From Gammaproteobacteria bacterium (GTDB taxonomy: Bacteria > Pseudomonadota > Gammaproteobacteria > Arenicellales > Arenicellaceae): DNA of 8,285 bases. Location of the stretch: positions 1 to 8,285 of the forward strand of contig JAUHZM010000129.1 of the NCBI GenBank assembly GCA_030426005.1. Reading direction: 5' to 3'. Shown here piece after piece: positions 1-5,964 of the stretch. Each line of letters begins with the position of its first letter. The first letter of the stretch is position 1. Below the pieces are notes generated by a model. It made no database searches and was not told the DNA's origin. It worked only from the letters and a program-made list of their open reading frames with translations. The translations under genes were made by a program, and so were the position numbers.

Positions 1-1
1 T

Positions 2-364
2 TATCCTCCGACCATCCTGACCGATGTGCAACCAGGCATGCCCGCGTTTGACGAAGAGCTGTTTGGCCCAGTGGCTGCGATTATTGCCGTGGACTCACTG
101 GAGCAGGCAATCGAGTTAGCAAACCAGTCCGAGTTTGGACTCGGTGGCGGTATTTTCAGTGCAGACGTCGCCAAAGCAGAACAGATTGCCAGTACCGAAA
201 TCGATTCCGGTGCCTGTTTCGTAAATGACTTTGTAAAGTCCGATCCTCGCTTACCGTTTGGCGGTGTGAAAGATAGCGGTTATGGTCGTGAATTAAGCGA
301 ACAGGGCATCCACGAATTCGTCAACGTAAAAACCGTTTGCGTGCAGGCGAGCAAGGCGTCGTAA
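2..364 (+). CDS. Aldehyde dehydrogenase, succinate-semialdehyde type (3' end only)
   Basis: This is the last 120 codons of an NAD(P)-dependent aldehyde dehydrogenase; the reading frame is open to the left edge, so the true start lies outside the window. Visible family motifs are PGMPAFDEELFGPVA, containing the conserved Glu-x-Phe-Gly-Pro segment that contacts the nicotinamide ribose, and near the end DPRLPFGGVKDSGYGREL and HEFVNVKTV, the usual C-terminal signature. The wording of that tail resembles the Sad/YneI branch of succinate-semialdehyde dehydrogenases, which oxidise succinate semialdehyde to succinate in the last step of GABA and putrescine breakdown. The catalytic Cys and the Rossmann glycines are not in view, so substrate assignment is an inference. 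The protein would be cytosolic. It ends at TAA, 5 nt before the stop codon of the convergent acetyltransferase gene. Confidence 0.93.
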   Translation, partial: YPPTILTDVQPGMPAFDEELFGPVAAIIAVDSLEQAIELANQSEFGLGGGIFSADVAKAEQIASTEIDSGACFVNDFVKSDPRLPFGGVKDSGYGRELSEQGIHEFVNVKTVCVQASKAS

Positions 365-369
365 GCTGG

Positions 370-873
370 TTAATCCGGCGTTGATAACTGGCATTGCCAG
401 TACCCAACATCGACCCAGTCGGCGAATTTAAAGCCGACTTGCTCAAAATGCGCCACTTTGTGCATTCCGAACTTCTCGTGCAGCGCAATGCTGGCGGGAT
501 TCGGTAACGAGATTCCGGCGATCGCCACGTGATAGCCCGATGTCGTTAATCTTGCGAACAAGGCTGCATAAAGCTTTGACCCCAACCCCGCTGCGGTGTG
601 CTTGGGGTCCAGATACACGGTCACTTCAACACTGTAGCGATACGCACAACGACCTTTCCATTTGCTTGCATACGCGTAACCAACCACCTTTTCATCATCC
701 ACACACACCAGCCAGGGCAGGGCTTGGTGCTGGGTTTCCGTAATGCGTTGCGCTATGTCATCCGCCGCAACAGGATCTTCCTCAAACGTTACGATCGTGT
801 GCGCAATATAATGATTATAGATCGCCGCAATTTGCGCCGCATCGTCGGTAGTCGCATCTCGAATCGTCGTCAT
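370..873 (-). CDS. GNAT N-acetyltransferase, phosphinothricin acetyltransferase-like
   Basis: A 167-residue single-domain GNAT enzyme that would transfer an acetyl group from acetyl-CoA to a small amine such as an amino acid analogue. The N-terminal segment IRDATTDDAAQIAAIYNHYI (residues 4-23) and the later TFEEDP match the Pat/MnaT branch (phosphinothricin, methionine sulfoximine or sulfone acetylation). SVEVTVYLDP (81-90) supplies the expected Glu83 on the central strand. TAAGLGSKLY (93-102) is the pyrophosphate-binding loop; the usual Arg at its start is replaced by Thr/Ala, a mild deviation. LPNPASIALHEKFGM (123-137) is the typical motif B. The start codon lies 2 nt beyond the yqaA stop on the same strand, with AAGG directly before it, so translation is probably coupled to the upstream gene. 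Exact substrate unknown. Confidence 0.9.
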   Translation of the reverse strand: MTTIRDATTDDAAQIAAIYNHYIAHTIVTFEEDPVAADDIAQRITETQHQALPWLVCVDDEKVVGYAYASKWKGRCAYRYSVEVTVYLDPKHTAAGLGSKLYAALFARLTTSGYHVAIAGISLPNPASIALHEKFGMHKVAHFEQVGFKFADWVDVGYWQCQLSTPD

Positions 874-875
874 CC

Positions 876-1298
876 TTAAAACACACTTAGCAGAGTTAAG
901 ATCACAACAGCATATCGCAGGCCTTTACCGACACCAACCAAAATTACAAAAAGCCAGAGCGGCACGCGCAACACTCCCGCAATCAGCGTCAGCGCATCAC
1001 CACCGACGGGCAGCCATGCCAGCAATAAGGTCCAGACCCCGTATTTATTGAACCACCGTTGCCCCTGATCAAGTTGGCCTTGCTTAAACGGAAACCAGCG
1101 GCGATCCTGAAAATGCAACAGATAGCGACCAAGCAGCCAATTAATCACTGCACCGGCGGTATTACCAACACTTGCGACTAGCCACACCATCCAGGGATCC
1201 GCACCTTGTTGCAATCCTGCTGCAACGGCAATTTCTGAATAGAAAGGTAGAATAGTCGCGGCACCAAACGCGCTTATAAATATAAGCCAATAACTCAT
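876..1298 (-). CDS. yqaA: YqaA family inner-membrane protein (DedA/SNARE-associated-like)
   Basis: A 140-residue hydrophobic protein that matches the YqaA family in length and order of motifs: SAFGAATILPFYSEIAV near the N-terminus, ASVGNTAGAVINWLLGRYL (about 42-60), a short basic cytoplasmic stretch with WFNKYG (about 83-88), LAWLPVGGDALTLIAGVLRV (about 93-112) and VGVGKGLRYAVV near the end. Roughly four membrane-spanning or re-entrant segments are visible (about 3-26, 37-58, 88-110, 113-138). The GD and GxxR signatures are shared with DedA proteins, some of which move lipid carriers across the membrane; the function of YqaA itself is not established. It is the first gene of a two-gene minus-strand unit with the acetyltransferase. 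No clear Shine-Dalgarno precedes the ATG, but no better in-frame start was found. Confidence 0.9.
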   Translation of the reverse strand: MSYWLIFISAFGAATILPFYSEIAVAAGLQQGADPWMVWLVASVGNTAGAVINWLLGRYLLHFQDRRWFPFKQGQLDQGQRWFNKYGVWTLLLAWLPVGGDALTLIAGVLRVPLWLFVILVGVGKGLRYAVVILTLLSVF

Positions 1299-1351
1299 GC
1301 CAAATGTGCTGCAACCGATTGACGTTGCCGATCTTCGATACTCATTCGCGG

Positions 1352-1357
1352 ATTATA
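1352..1357 (-). promoter_or_regulatory. Candidate -10 box for the yqaA-acetyltransferase unit
   Basis: On the minus strand this reads TATAAT, a perfect -10 hexamer, about 54 nt upstream of the yqaA ATG. The sequence 17 nt further upstream reads GAAAGT, a poor -35, and no TG extension is present. Position and orientation fit, but a single AT-rich hexamer in a 150 nt divergent spacer is modest evidence. Confidence 0.35.
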
Positions 1358-1435
1358 CCGTGCTCAACGCCAACACTTTCTAAACCTATCCGTTGACGCG
1401 TGTTCGCGCACGCTTAGAAGTAACTATGGTAATCT

Positions 1436-1441
1436 GTGAGG
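1436..1441 (+). promoter_or_regulatory. Ribosome binding site deciding the TTG start of the TSUP gene
   Basis: GTGAGG sits 7 nt before the TTG at 1449. The competing ATG at 1470 is preceded by a C-rich stretch with no purine run, so the rare TTG is preferred as the start. Confidence 0.6.
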
Positions 1442-1448
1442 CTACCCA

Positions 1449-2222
1449 TTGTCTTATGTAGTACCCCACATGTTTGAGCTGTTCGGTTTTAGCCTCTCCT
1501 ACCTCGACCTATTCCTCTTGATTGGCACCGCCACGCTGGTCGGCATGGCAAAAACCGGCGTACCAGGTACGGGAATGATTGCCGTGCCGCTGCTGGCAAT
1601 TGCGTTTGGCGGCAAAGAGTCGACCGGCTTACTGCTCACGATGCTGATTTTTGCCGATGTGTTTGGGGTCTCGTATTACCATCGGCATGCAAACTGGCAA
1701 CACTTGGTGAAGCTGCTTCCGTTTGCGCTGTTTGGCGTGCTCATCGGCACTACTTTCGGCCACCTAATCAACGACGATGCCTTCCGGCTTACGATGGCGG
1801 TGATTATTTTTGTCTCGCTCGCGCAAATGCTGTGGCAAGAACGGCAAAGTGAGGTGCCTTTACTCAATTCTGGTTGGTTCATCGCGATTATCGGCATTTT
1901 GGGCGGCTTCACCACCATGGTTGGCAATCTCGCCGGACCAGTCATGAGCTTGTATCTACTGGCAATGCGGTTTCCAAAGAATGAATTTATTGGTACCGCG
2001 GCGTGGTTTTTCCTTTGCATTAACCTGTTTAAAGTGCCCTTTCATATTTGGGTATGGGGCACAGTAAGCTGGCAAAGTACTGCGCTGACTGCCATTCTAA
2101 TCCCTGTGATTGCACTGGGCGCCGCCATTGGTATTTGGCTAGTGGGCAAAATAAACGAGTATTGGTTCCGCCGCTTTGTGATCGCGATGACGGCAGTCGC
2201 CGCAGTCGTAATGTTGTTTTAG
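1449..2222 (+). CDS. TSUP (TauE/SafE-like) membrane transporter
   Basis: A 257-residue polytopic inner-membrane protein of the sulfite exporter TauE/SafE (TSUP) family, whose members move sulfite, sulfoacetate or other small organic anions. About eight hydrophobic helices are visible in the two-repeat layout of the family. Repeat 1 carries GMAKTGVPGTGMIAVPLLA (about 32-50). Repeat 2 carries GGFTTMVGNLAGPVMSLYLL, followed by FPKNEFIGTAAWFF and NLFKVPF, a typical TSUP block. The start is taken as TTG because GTGAGG lies 7 nt before it (1436-1441), while the first ATG at 1470 has no ribosome site. That gives a 7-residue extension, MSYVVPH, before MFELFGF. The amidohydrolase gene begins 23 nt after the stop on the same strand, so the two may be cotranscribed. 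The transported anion cannot be read from the sequence. Confidence 0.9.
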   Translation: MSYVVPHMFELFGFSLSYLDLFLLIGTATLVGMAKTGVPGTGMIAVPLLAIAFGGKESTGLLLTMLIFADVFGVSYYHRHANWQHLVKLLPFALFGVLIGTTFGHLINDDAFRLTMAVIIFVSLAQMLWQERQSEVPLLNSGWFIAIIGILGGFTTMVGNLAGPVMSLYLLAMRFPKNEFIGTAAWFFLCINLFKVPFHIWVWGTVSWQSTALTAILIPVIALGAAIGIWLVGKINEYWFRRFVIAMTAVAAVVMLF

Positions 2223-2245
2223 TCGAAACCCGCTACACTGGCGAT

Positions 2246-3487
2246 ATGAAAAGGACTCACTATCGTGCACCACGCAGACAATTTCTGCGCTCGATGCTAG
2301 CCTCGTCAGGCGCCGCCTGGTTAAGCGGCTGCGCCGAAGACATTCCGCCGGAACGATTTACTCTAGTGGATCAGGAACAACTCACCGCACAACAAAAAAA
2401 TGATCGTGCCCTCTCTGGCAGCAGTCGATTTGGTGTACATCGGTATCAGGGCTATCGCGGTCTCGCTAATCTGCCTTGGTTTGATCTCGACGCCGATAAT
2501 AACCTGGTGTGTAACGATGAACAGGTACCGCGCGCCATTGATATTCATTGCCACCTAGGCATGTCGGTATTGTTTCGCCCCTATCTCGACCTAAATCGAG
2601 CCTGGCCCAGAGTTAAACACCTGCTGGATTGCGACCACCCGGAACAAGCTTGCGAACTCGATCTAGATGTCTACGCCAACGGTAATTTTTCACCACAAGG
2701 CCTAGAACAATTGGCTTCTGAAATCCGTGCACAGGGACTATGGGGCAGTCGCGCAGCACGCACTCAGACCATACCCAACCTGATAGCCGAAATGGATCGC
2801 ATGCGCGTCGATCAAGCCATTTTGCTACCGATCAAAGTTGGACTCTGGTTTGGTGATAATTTAACCGATCAGTGGCGTAGCAGCGTGCGCGAAGCCAGTA
2901 TGGAGCATCGATTGCGGGTCGGTTTCTCCGTCAATCCTCATTCCTCCAATTGCCTGGAAGATTTTGATGCCGAGGTGGCACGCGGCGGGCGTATCGTAAA
3001 GTTGCATCCTACCGTGCAGCGGTTCTTTCCAGATGACCCAAATGCGATGGCTATTTATCAGCGCGCTCGCGAGCTGGGCGTGATTGTGTTCTTTCATGGC
3101 GGGCGAGCGGGCATAGAACCCGCTGACAACCAAGCTTACGCCTTGCCTCGCCATTACACAGCCGCACTACGTGAATTCCCTGAGGTGCAATTTATTCTGG
3201 GCCATGCCGGGGCGCGCGACCACGCTGACATGCTAAACATGGCGCTACAACATCCCAATGCATGGATAGGTATTCATGGTCAGAGCCTGCGTAATCTCGA
3301 CAATATGATCAATCTAACAGGCGGTCGGCAACTGCTGTTTGGCACTGACTGGCCGTTTTATCATATCGGCATGTCGCTGGCCAAGGTGCTGATCGTAACC
3401 GACTCCGAATCCCGTCTGGCGGCCCGCCATGCCATTTTACGAGGTAATGCCACGCGCTTGTTCAGTCATATCAGCAAGATGGCCTAA
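2246..3487 (+). CDS. Tat-exported lipoprotein amidohydrolase (amidohydrolase family 2, TIM barrel)
   Basis: A 413-residue metal-dependent hydrolase of the Amidohydro_2 type. The N-terminus carries a twin-arginine segment RRQFLRSML (10-18), a short hydrophobic stretch and the lipobox LSGC with Cys29, so the enzyme should be Tat-exported and lipid-anchored. The barrel shows the metal-binding IDIHCH (His101, His103), a strand VKLHP (Lys252, His254), FFHGG (His284), ILGHAG (His320) and FGTDWPF (Asp368). These fit the usual HxH, His, His, Asp order of the superfamily. The ATG at 2246 is chosen because it starts exactly before the signal sequence. The same frame is open back to 2048, but that stretch overlaps the TSUP gene and has no signal-peptide or family character. 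No strong Shine-Dalgarno precedes the ATG. The substrate is unknown; decarboxylase activity is also possible in this family. Confidence 0.88.
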   Translation: MKRTHYRAPRRQFLRSMLASSGAAWLSGCAEDIPPERFTLVDQEQLTAQQKNDRALSGSSRFGVHRYQGYRGLANLPWFDLDADNNLVCNDEQVPRAIDIHCHLGMSVLFRPYLDLNRAWPRVKHLLDCDHPEQACELDLDVYANGNFSPQGLEQLASEIRAQGLWGSRAARTQTIPNLIAEMDRMRVDQAILLPIKVGLWFGDNLTDQWRSSVREASMEHRLRVGFSVNPHSSNCLEDFDAEVARGGRIVKLHPTVQRFFPDDPNAMAIYQRARELGVIVFFHGGRAGIEPADNQAYALPRHYTAALREFPEVQFILGHAGARDHADMLNMALQHPNAWIGIHGQSLRNLDNMINLTGGRQLLFGTDWPFYHIGMSLAKVLIVTDSESRLAARHAILRGNATRLFSHISKMA

Positions 3488-3517
3488 GCTGCGTTTAAGC
3501 GTTTGCCACTCGGACTC

Positions 3518-4198
3518 CTAAGATCTAAAACGCCGGACCTGTTCGGCGAACTCCCTGAATAAGGACAAGTGCCGCGATTTCCACAACAGATACTCTGGAT
3601 GCCATTGCACACCGAACAGAAATGGTTGCTCAGGCGACTCGATGGCTTGGACAAACCCGTCGACATCGCGTGCTGCCACTCTAAAGTCACCGCCTAAATC
3701 TCGCACTGCCTGACTATGTAAACTGTTGATGGCCAATGGGTGCGCGCCGAGAATCGAGGCCAGCCGACTGCTTGCCTCAAGCTCTGCCTGTTTAATCGGG
3801 AACAGACTGTTCCGATTGGGCGTATGTCGCCGTAGCGGCCGGATGTCGGTATACAAGGTGCCGCCATGCACCACATTCAACAATTGTGCGCCTCGGCAGA
3901 TTCCTAACAATGGCCATCGGTGCTTTAAAGCGTGTTGAATGGTGTCGATTTCCAGCCGGTCTCGGGCAGCATCATAATTCACGCCAGCGGTACCGGTAAG
4001 ACCATAGTGGCGTGGATCAATATCATCGCCACCACCAATAATCACGCCTGAGACCTTGTTCGGCAATTCGGGGCGATTTGGTGTGACATAGACGGCCCGA
4101 ATTCCAACACGCCAAAGTTGCAGTCGTGTGGCCCACCAGCCAAATGTAAGTCGTTTGTCTGGCCCGGTGACCACCACCAGTGGAGTCTGATCAGACAT
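3518..4198 (-). CDS. Class I glutamine amidotransferase-like peptidase, gamma-glutamyl hydrolase (C26/PuuD) type
   Basis: A 226-residue cytosolic enzyme of the peptidase C26 family. The nucleophile elbow is PLLGICRGAQLLNV with Cys101, followed by HGGTLYTDI as in PuuD. The oxyanion-side motif IIGGGDDIDPRHYG (53-66) is typical, and INSLHSQAV (157-165) supplies the conserved His161. FGVQWHPEYL completes the triad with His200 and Glu202. Family members cleave gamma-glutamyl amides (for example gamma-Glu-GABA in putrescine breakdown). The gene follows the amidoligase gene by 4 nt on the minus strand, and its GGGGAG ribosome site lies in the last codons of that gene, so the two proteins are likely made together. 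A substrate made by the amidoligase is the natural inference. At 226 residues it is slightly shorter than PuuD, with all catalytic residues present. Confidence 0.92.
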   Translation of the reverse strand: MSDQTPLVVVTGPDKRLTFGWWATRLQLWRVGIRAVYVTPNRPELPNKVSGVIIGGGDDIDPRHYGLTGTAGVNYDAARDRLEIDTIQHALKHRWPLLGICRGAQLLNVVHGGTLYTDIRPLRRHTPNRNSLFPIKQAELEASSRLASILGAHPLAINSLHSQAVRDLGGDFRVAARDVDGFVQAIESPEQPFLFGVQWHPEYLLWKSRHLSLFREFAEQVRRFRS

Positions 4199-4202
4199 CG
4201 AG

Positions 4203-5240
4203 CTAGCTCCCCAACTCGGCGCTTTTTGGATCTGGTAATGGCAGAAGTTCCTCTAGCCGTTCAACCCAGTCGCTGCCGAGGCCAGAGAACAAACTGTTCA
4301 ACTTTTTACTGTATTCAGCGCAGATAGCATTTAGCTGCTCATCGCCTGCAAGTTCCTCCACCGCCATCCACAACTCAATACTGCGATTGAGATTCCAATT
4401 CGGATTGTCGATTTCACAATTTGGCAAGCGGTAGTGAAACGTGGGACGAGCATTGATGCGGTCGTCATCCACAACGGATCGAACCAGTTCTTCGTCGATG
4501 TAAGCAAACATTGGTAACATATCGAGACTCCGATTCCGGGTCGGGTTCGCCTCTAGGTAATCCTTAATCATCTCTGGCATGGTGGGCTGATAGCTCTCAT
4601 CCAACACCTTAATAATGTAGTCCTGATCAAAGTGATTGATATAAGGCGTGATGCGGCGTGAAAAATCGATGTCGCCAACTTTCAAGATCCACTCATACAA
4701 ACAAAAGAAGGCTTTGAGATGACGCACCAAGTAATCCGCAGACAGCTCGCAAGGTTCTGGATTTAAGTGAACACCGAACGCATAGTGCATCGCGGCACGC
4801 GTACCTCTTGCACCGGCCTCCCGCAAATCTGCAACGAGTGGATAGAGGCGATGGTAGTCGCTCAAAAGCATCGGTGGTGTGACAATCTCCCAAGGTACCA
4901 AGTTGCCAGCCAATCGTGACACAGTCTCTATATATGTCTTTTCCAGACCATCCTCGGCATCAAGCGGGTTGCCGTGAATGCCAGATTTGGTACCCAACTC
5001 CTGAATTTGCTTAGAATCCATCTCCAGTTTAAAGGTGCCCAGCTCCTCGGACTCCAGATTTACCACGAATGGAGACTGCCATTCGATCTCTCCACCTAAG
5101 TTAGATTGCATTATCTCGGCAATCTGCTGGGCTTCTAAAGCCGCAAATTCCAGCTCCACACCAATCCGACGAGGTTTGCCTTCATGGTTGGTCGCACGGG
5201 TCATGCACGCTTTGGCGAGCAGTGTTGCTGATGTAGACAT
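4203..5240 (-). CDS. Putative amidoligase (Amidoligase_2, glutamine synthetase-like fold)
   Basis: A 345-residue protein with the signature of the putative amidoligase family related to glutamine synthetase. RRIGVELEF (24-32) gives the E-x-E metal/ATP motif (Glu29, Glu31). FKLEMDSK (70-77) gives a second acidic strand (Glu73, Asp75). WEIVTPP (117-123) matches the conserved E-(I/L)-V-(S/T)-P-P. AMHYAFGVHLNPE (150-162) has His152, His158 and Asn160, and FHYRLPNC (268-275) brings the likely phosphate-binding Arg271. Family members are predicted to form amide bonds between a carboxylate and an amine using ATP; to my knowledge the product is uncharacterised. In proteobacteria the family is known to neighbour a glutamine amidotransferase-like peptidase, exactly as here. 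GGAG stands 10 nt before the ATG. It is the first gene of the operon, and the long upstream spacer carries candidate control sites. Confidence 0.88.
   Translation of the reverse strand: MSTSATLLAKACMTRATNHEGKPRRIGVELEFAALEAQQIAEIMQSNLGGEIEWQSPFVVNLESEELGTFKLEMDSKQIQELGTKSGIHGNPLDAEDGLEKTYIETVSRLAGNLVPWEIVTPPMLLSDYHRLYPLVADLREAGARGTRAAMHYAFGVHLNPEPCELSADYLVRHLKAFFCLYEWILKVGDIDFSRRITPYINHFDQDYIIKVLDESYQPTMPEMIKDYLEANPTRNRSLDMLPMFAYIDEELVRSVVDDDRINARPTFHYRLPNCEIDNPNWNLNRSIELWMAVEELAGDEQLNAICAEYSKKLNSLFSGLGSDWVERLEELLPLPDPKSAELGS
4207..4212 (-). promoter_or_regulatory. Ribosome binding site of the C26 peptidase inside the amidoligase 3' end
   Basis: On the minus strand GGGGAG lies 8 nt before the peptidase ATG and within the last codons of the amidoligase gene. 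This supports translational coupling and the choice of start. Confidence 0.7.
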
Positions 5241-5263
5241 AGTTCAATTTCTCCATTGTTCCT

Positions 5264-5360
5264 ACTGAGTATGGCTAAGGACCCAGCAAATTACGTACCA
5301 GATTACTGAGTCTCTCGTAGCACTGAGGTGAAGCCACTTAAACCCGCATGGTAGCTCAGT
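5264..5360. repeat. Cluster of ACTGAG hexamers upstream of the amidoligase operon
   Basis: ACTGAG occurs at 5264-5269, 5305-5310 and 5322-5327, and its inverse CTCAGT at 5355-5360. A shorter CTCAG follows at 5384-5388. The first two copies share the octamer TACTGAGT and are 41 bp apart, close to four helical turns. The group starts 24 bp upstream of the amidoligase ATG, so it could be an operator array or part of a structured 5' leader. No regulator can be named. Confidence 0.35.
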
Positions 5361-5379
5361 TCCGTTAAAGGTATTCAAC

Positions 5380-5490
5380 ATGGCTCAGCGCCTTGGATAT
5401 TCACCGAGGCCTTCGTTTGGGGCTTATCCCCTAGGCGGCTGGGGGATAGCAACCAATCCACTGAAAATGGGCTGGTCAGCGAACCTGTAG
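5380..5490 (+). CDS. Possible 36-residue Gly/Pro-rich small ORF, function unknown
   Basis: An ATG with AAAGG 8 nt upstream opens a 36-codon frame ending in TAG. The peptide begins MAQRLGYSPRPSFG and continues with YPLGGWGIATNP, rich in Gly, Pro and aromatic residues, with no Cys, no acidic residue and no predicted membrane segment. I recognise no family. It lies divergently upstream of the amidoligase and overlaps strong hairpins, so it could equally be chance coding over a structured RNA. Treat it as a candidate only. Confidence 0.2.
   Translation: MAQRLGYSPRPSFGAYPLGGWGIATNPLKMGWSANL
5390..5449 (+). other. Hairpin cluster with two mutually exclusive stems in the intergenic spacer
   Basis: A 7 bp stem GCCTTGG/CCGAGGC (5390-5396 with 5404-5410) has a 7 nt loop. 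It is followed by CCCC at 5428-5431, which can pair either with GGGG at 5419-5422 or, as TTATCCCC (5424-5431), with GGGGATAG at 5442-5449. The second option is an 8 bp stem with one G-T pair. The structure is seen directly; that it acts as an RNA element or a switch is unproven, and it matches no riboswitch I know. Confidence 0.3.
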
Positions 5491-5574
5491 AACCACGCAT
5501 CAAGCACATCGAAATACAATTTTCTCTTTTTAATTCAGCATGTTACATAATTTCAGGCAAAGCAAAAACAAAAC

Positions 5575-5591
5575 TTGGCACGGTTTCTGCT
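5575..5591 (+). promoter_or_regulatory. Candidate sigma-54 (-24/-12) promoter for the csbD cluster
   Basis: TTGGCACGGTTTCTGCT matches the RpoN consensus YTGGCACG-N4-TTGCW with one mismatch (C for the first T of the -12 element). The GG and GC cores are separated by the exact 10 nt required. Transcription would begin near 5602, about 70 nt before the csbD ATG. An AT-rich stretch lies upstream (5516-5574), as common for sigma-54 promoters, with a small palindrome ATGTTACAT at 5540-5548. No enhancer-binding protein gene is in view. No convincing sigma-70 promoter was found in the same place, although CATAAT at 5546-5551 without a good -35 is present. Confidence 0.55.
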
Positions 5592-5670
5592 CGTCCCAAG
5601 TCACACAGCTCTATCGGCTTTACTAACAAATCGATGGGCTTTCACATTAACCAATAATCAGGAGTTAAAA

Positions 5671-5868
5671 ATGAATTTAGATCAACTCAAAGGAAACTGG
5701 AAGCAGTTGAAAGGTGACCTGAAAAGCGAGTTTGGCAAGCTGACTGATGACGAAATTATGCAAGCAGAAGGCGAAGCAACCGTATTAGTTGGCAAAATCC
5801 AAGAAAAATACGGGGTCACCAAAGAACAGGCCAAAGAAAAACTCGATGAGTTCCTAGCGCGTCACTAA
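5671..5868 (+). CDS. csbD: CsbD-like stress response protein
   Basis: A 65-residue soluble, highly charged helical protein of the CsbD family (E. coli YjbJ is a relative). The family hallmark is clear: NLDQLKGNWKQLKGDLKSEFG at the N-terminus, then LTDDEIMQAEGEATVLVGKIQEKYGVTKEQAKEKL with the G-K-x-Q-E-x-Y-G core. CsbD proteins accumulate under general stress and in stationary phase in many bacteria; the molecular role is unknown. The start at 5671 is chosen over upstream in-frame starts because GGAG stands 6 nt before it (5661-5664) and the family begins at this point. The upstream in-frame extension from 5575 would run through the sigma-54-like promoter. It leads a plus-strand cluster with a small membrane protein, a Dps-like gene and sodB. 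Confidence 0.93.
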   Translation: MNLDQLKGNWKQLKGDLKSEFGKLTDDEIMQAEGEATVLVGKIQEKYGVTKEQAKEKLDEFLARH

Positions 5869-5964
5869 ATACCTACTAAGCGAACTCACTAACGGGATCA
5901 GCAAAGGTTTGATTCCACACTAACGTATCAACTTAAACACGCTGCAAGCTGAGAAGGAGCAACT

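Noticed and set aside
387..401. Perfect hairpin ACTGGC-ATT-GCCAGT between the convergent aldehyde dehydrogenase and acetyltransferase genes, possibly a terminator.
   Set aside because: It has no T-run on either side and lies inside the acetyltransferase coding sequence, so there is little support beyond a 6 bp palindrome.
1393..1435. TTGACG as -35 for the TSUP gene.
   Set aside because: No acceptable -10 hexamer lies 16-18 nt downstream; the nearest TA-rich hexamers are 22 nt or more away.
2048..2245. In-frame N-terminal extension of the amidohydrolase, with a Cys-rich reading (CADCHSNPCDC).
   Set aside because: It lies wholly inside the TSUP gene in another frame plus the spacer. The Tat/lipobox signal begins exactly at the ATG at 2246, so the Cys pattern is an out-of-frame artefact.
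5345..5372. tRNA-like D-arm text (GGTAGCTCAGTT) suggesting a tRNA gene.
   Set aside because: The GG of box A is missing, there is no GGTTCRANYCC box B downstream, and no acceptor stem closes around it.
5575..5670. Upstream extension of csbD in the same frame.
   Set aside because: CsbD family proteins start at the MNLDQLKG position, GGAG stands before the ATG at 5671, and the extension would begin inside the sigma-54-like promoter.
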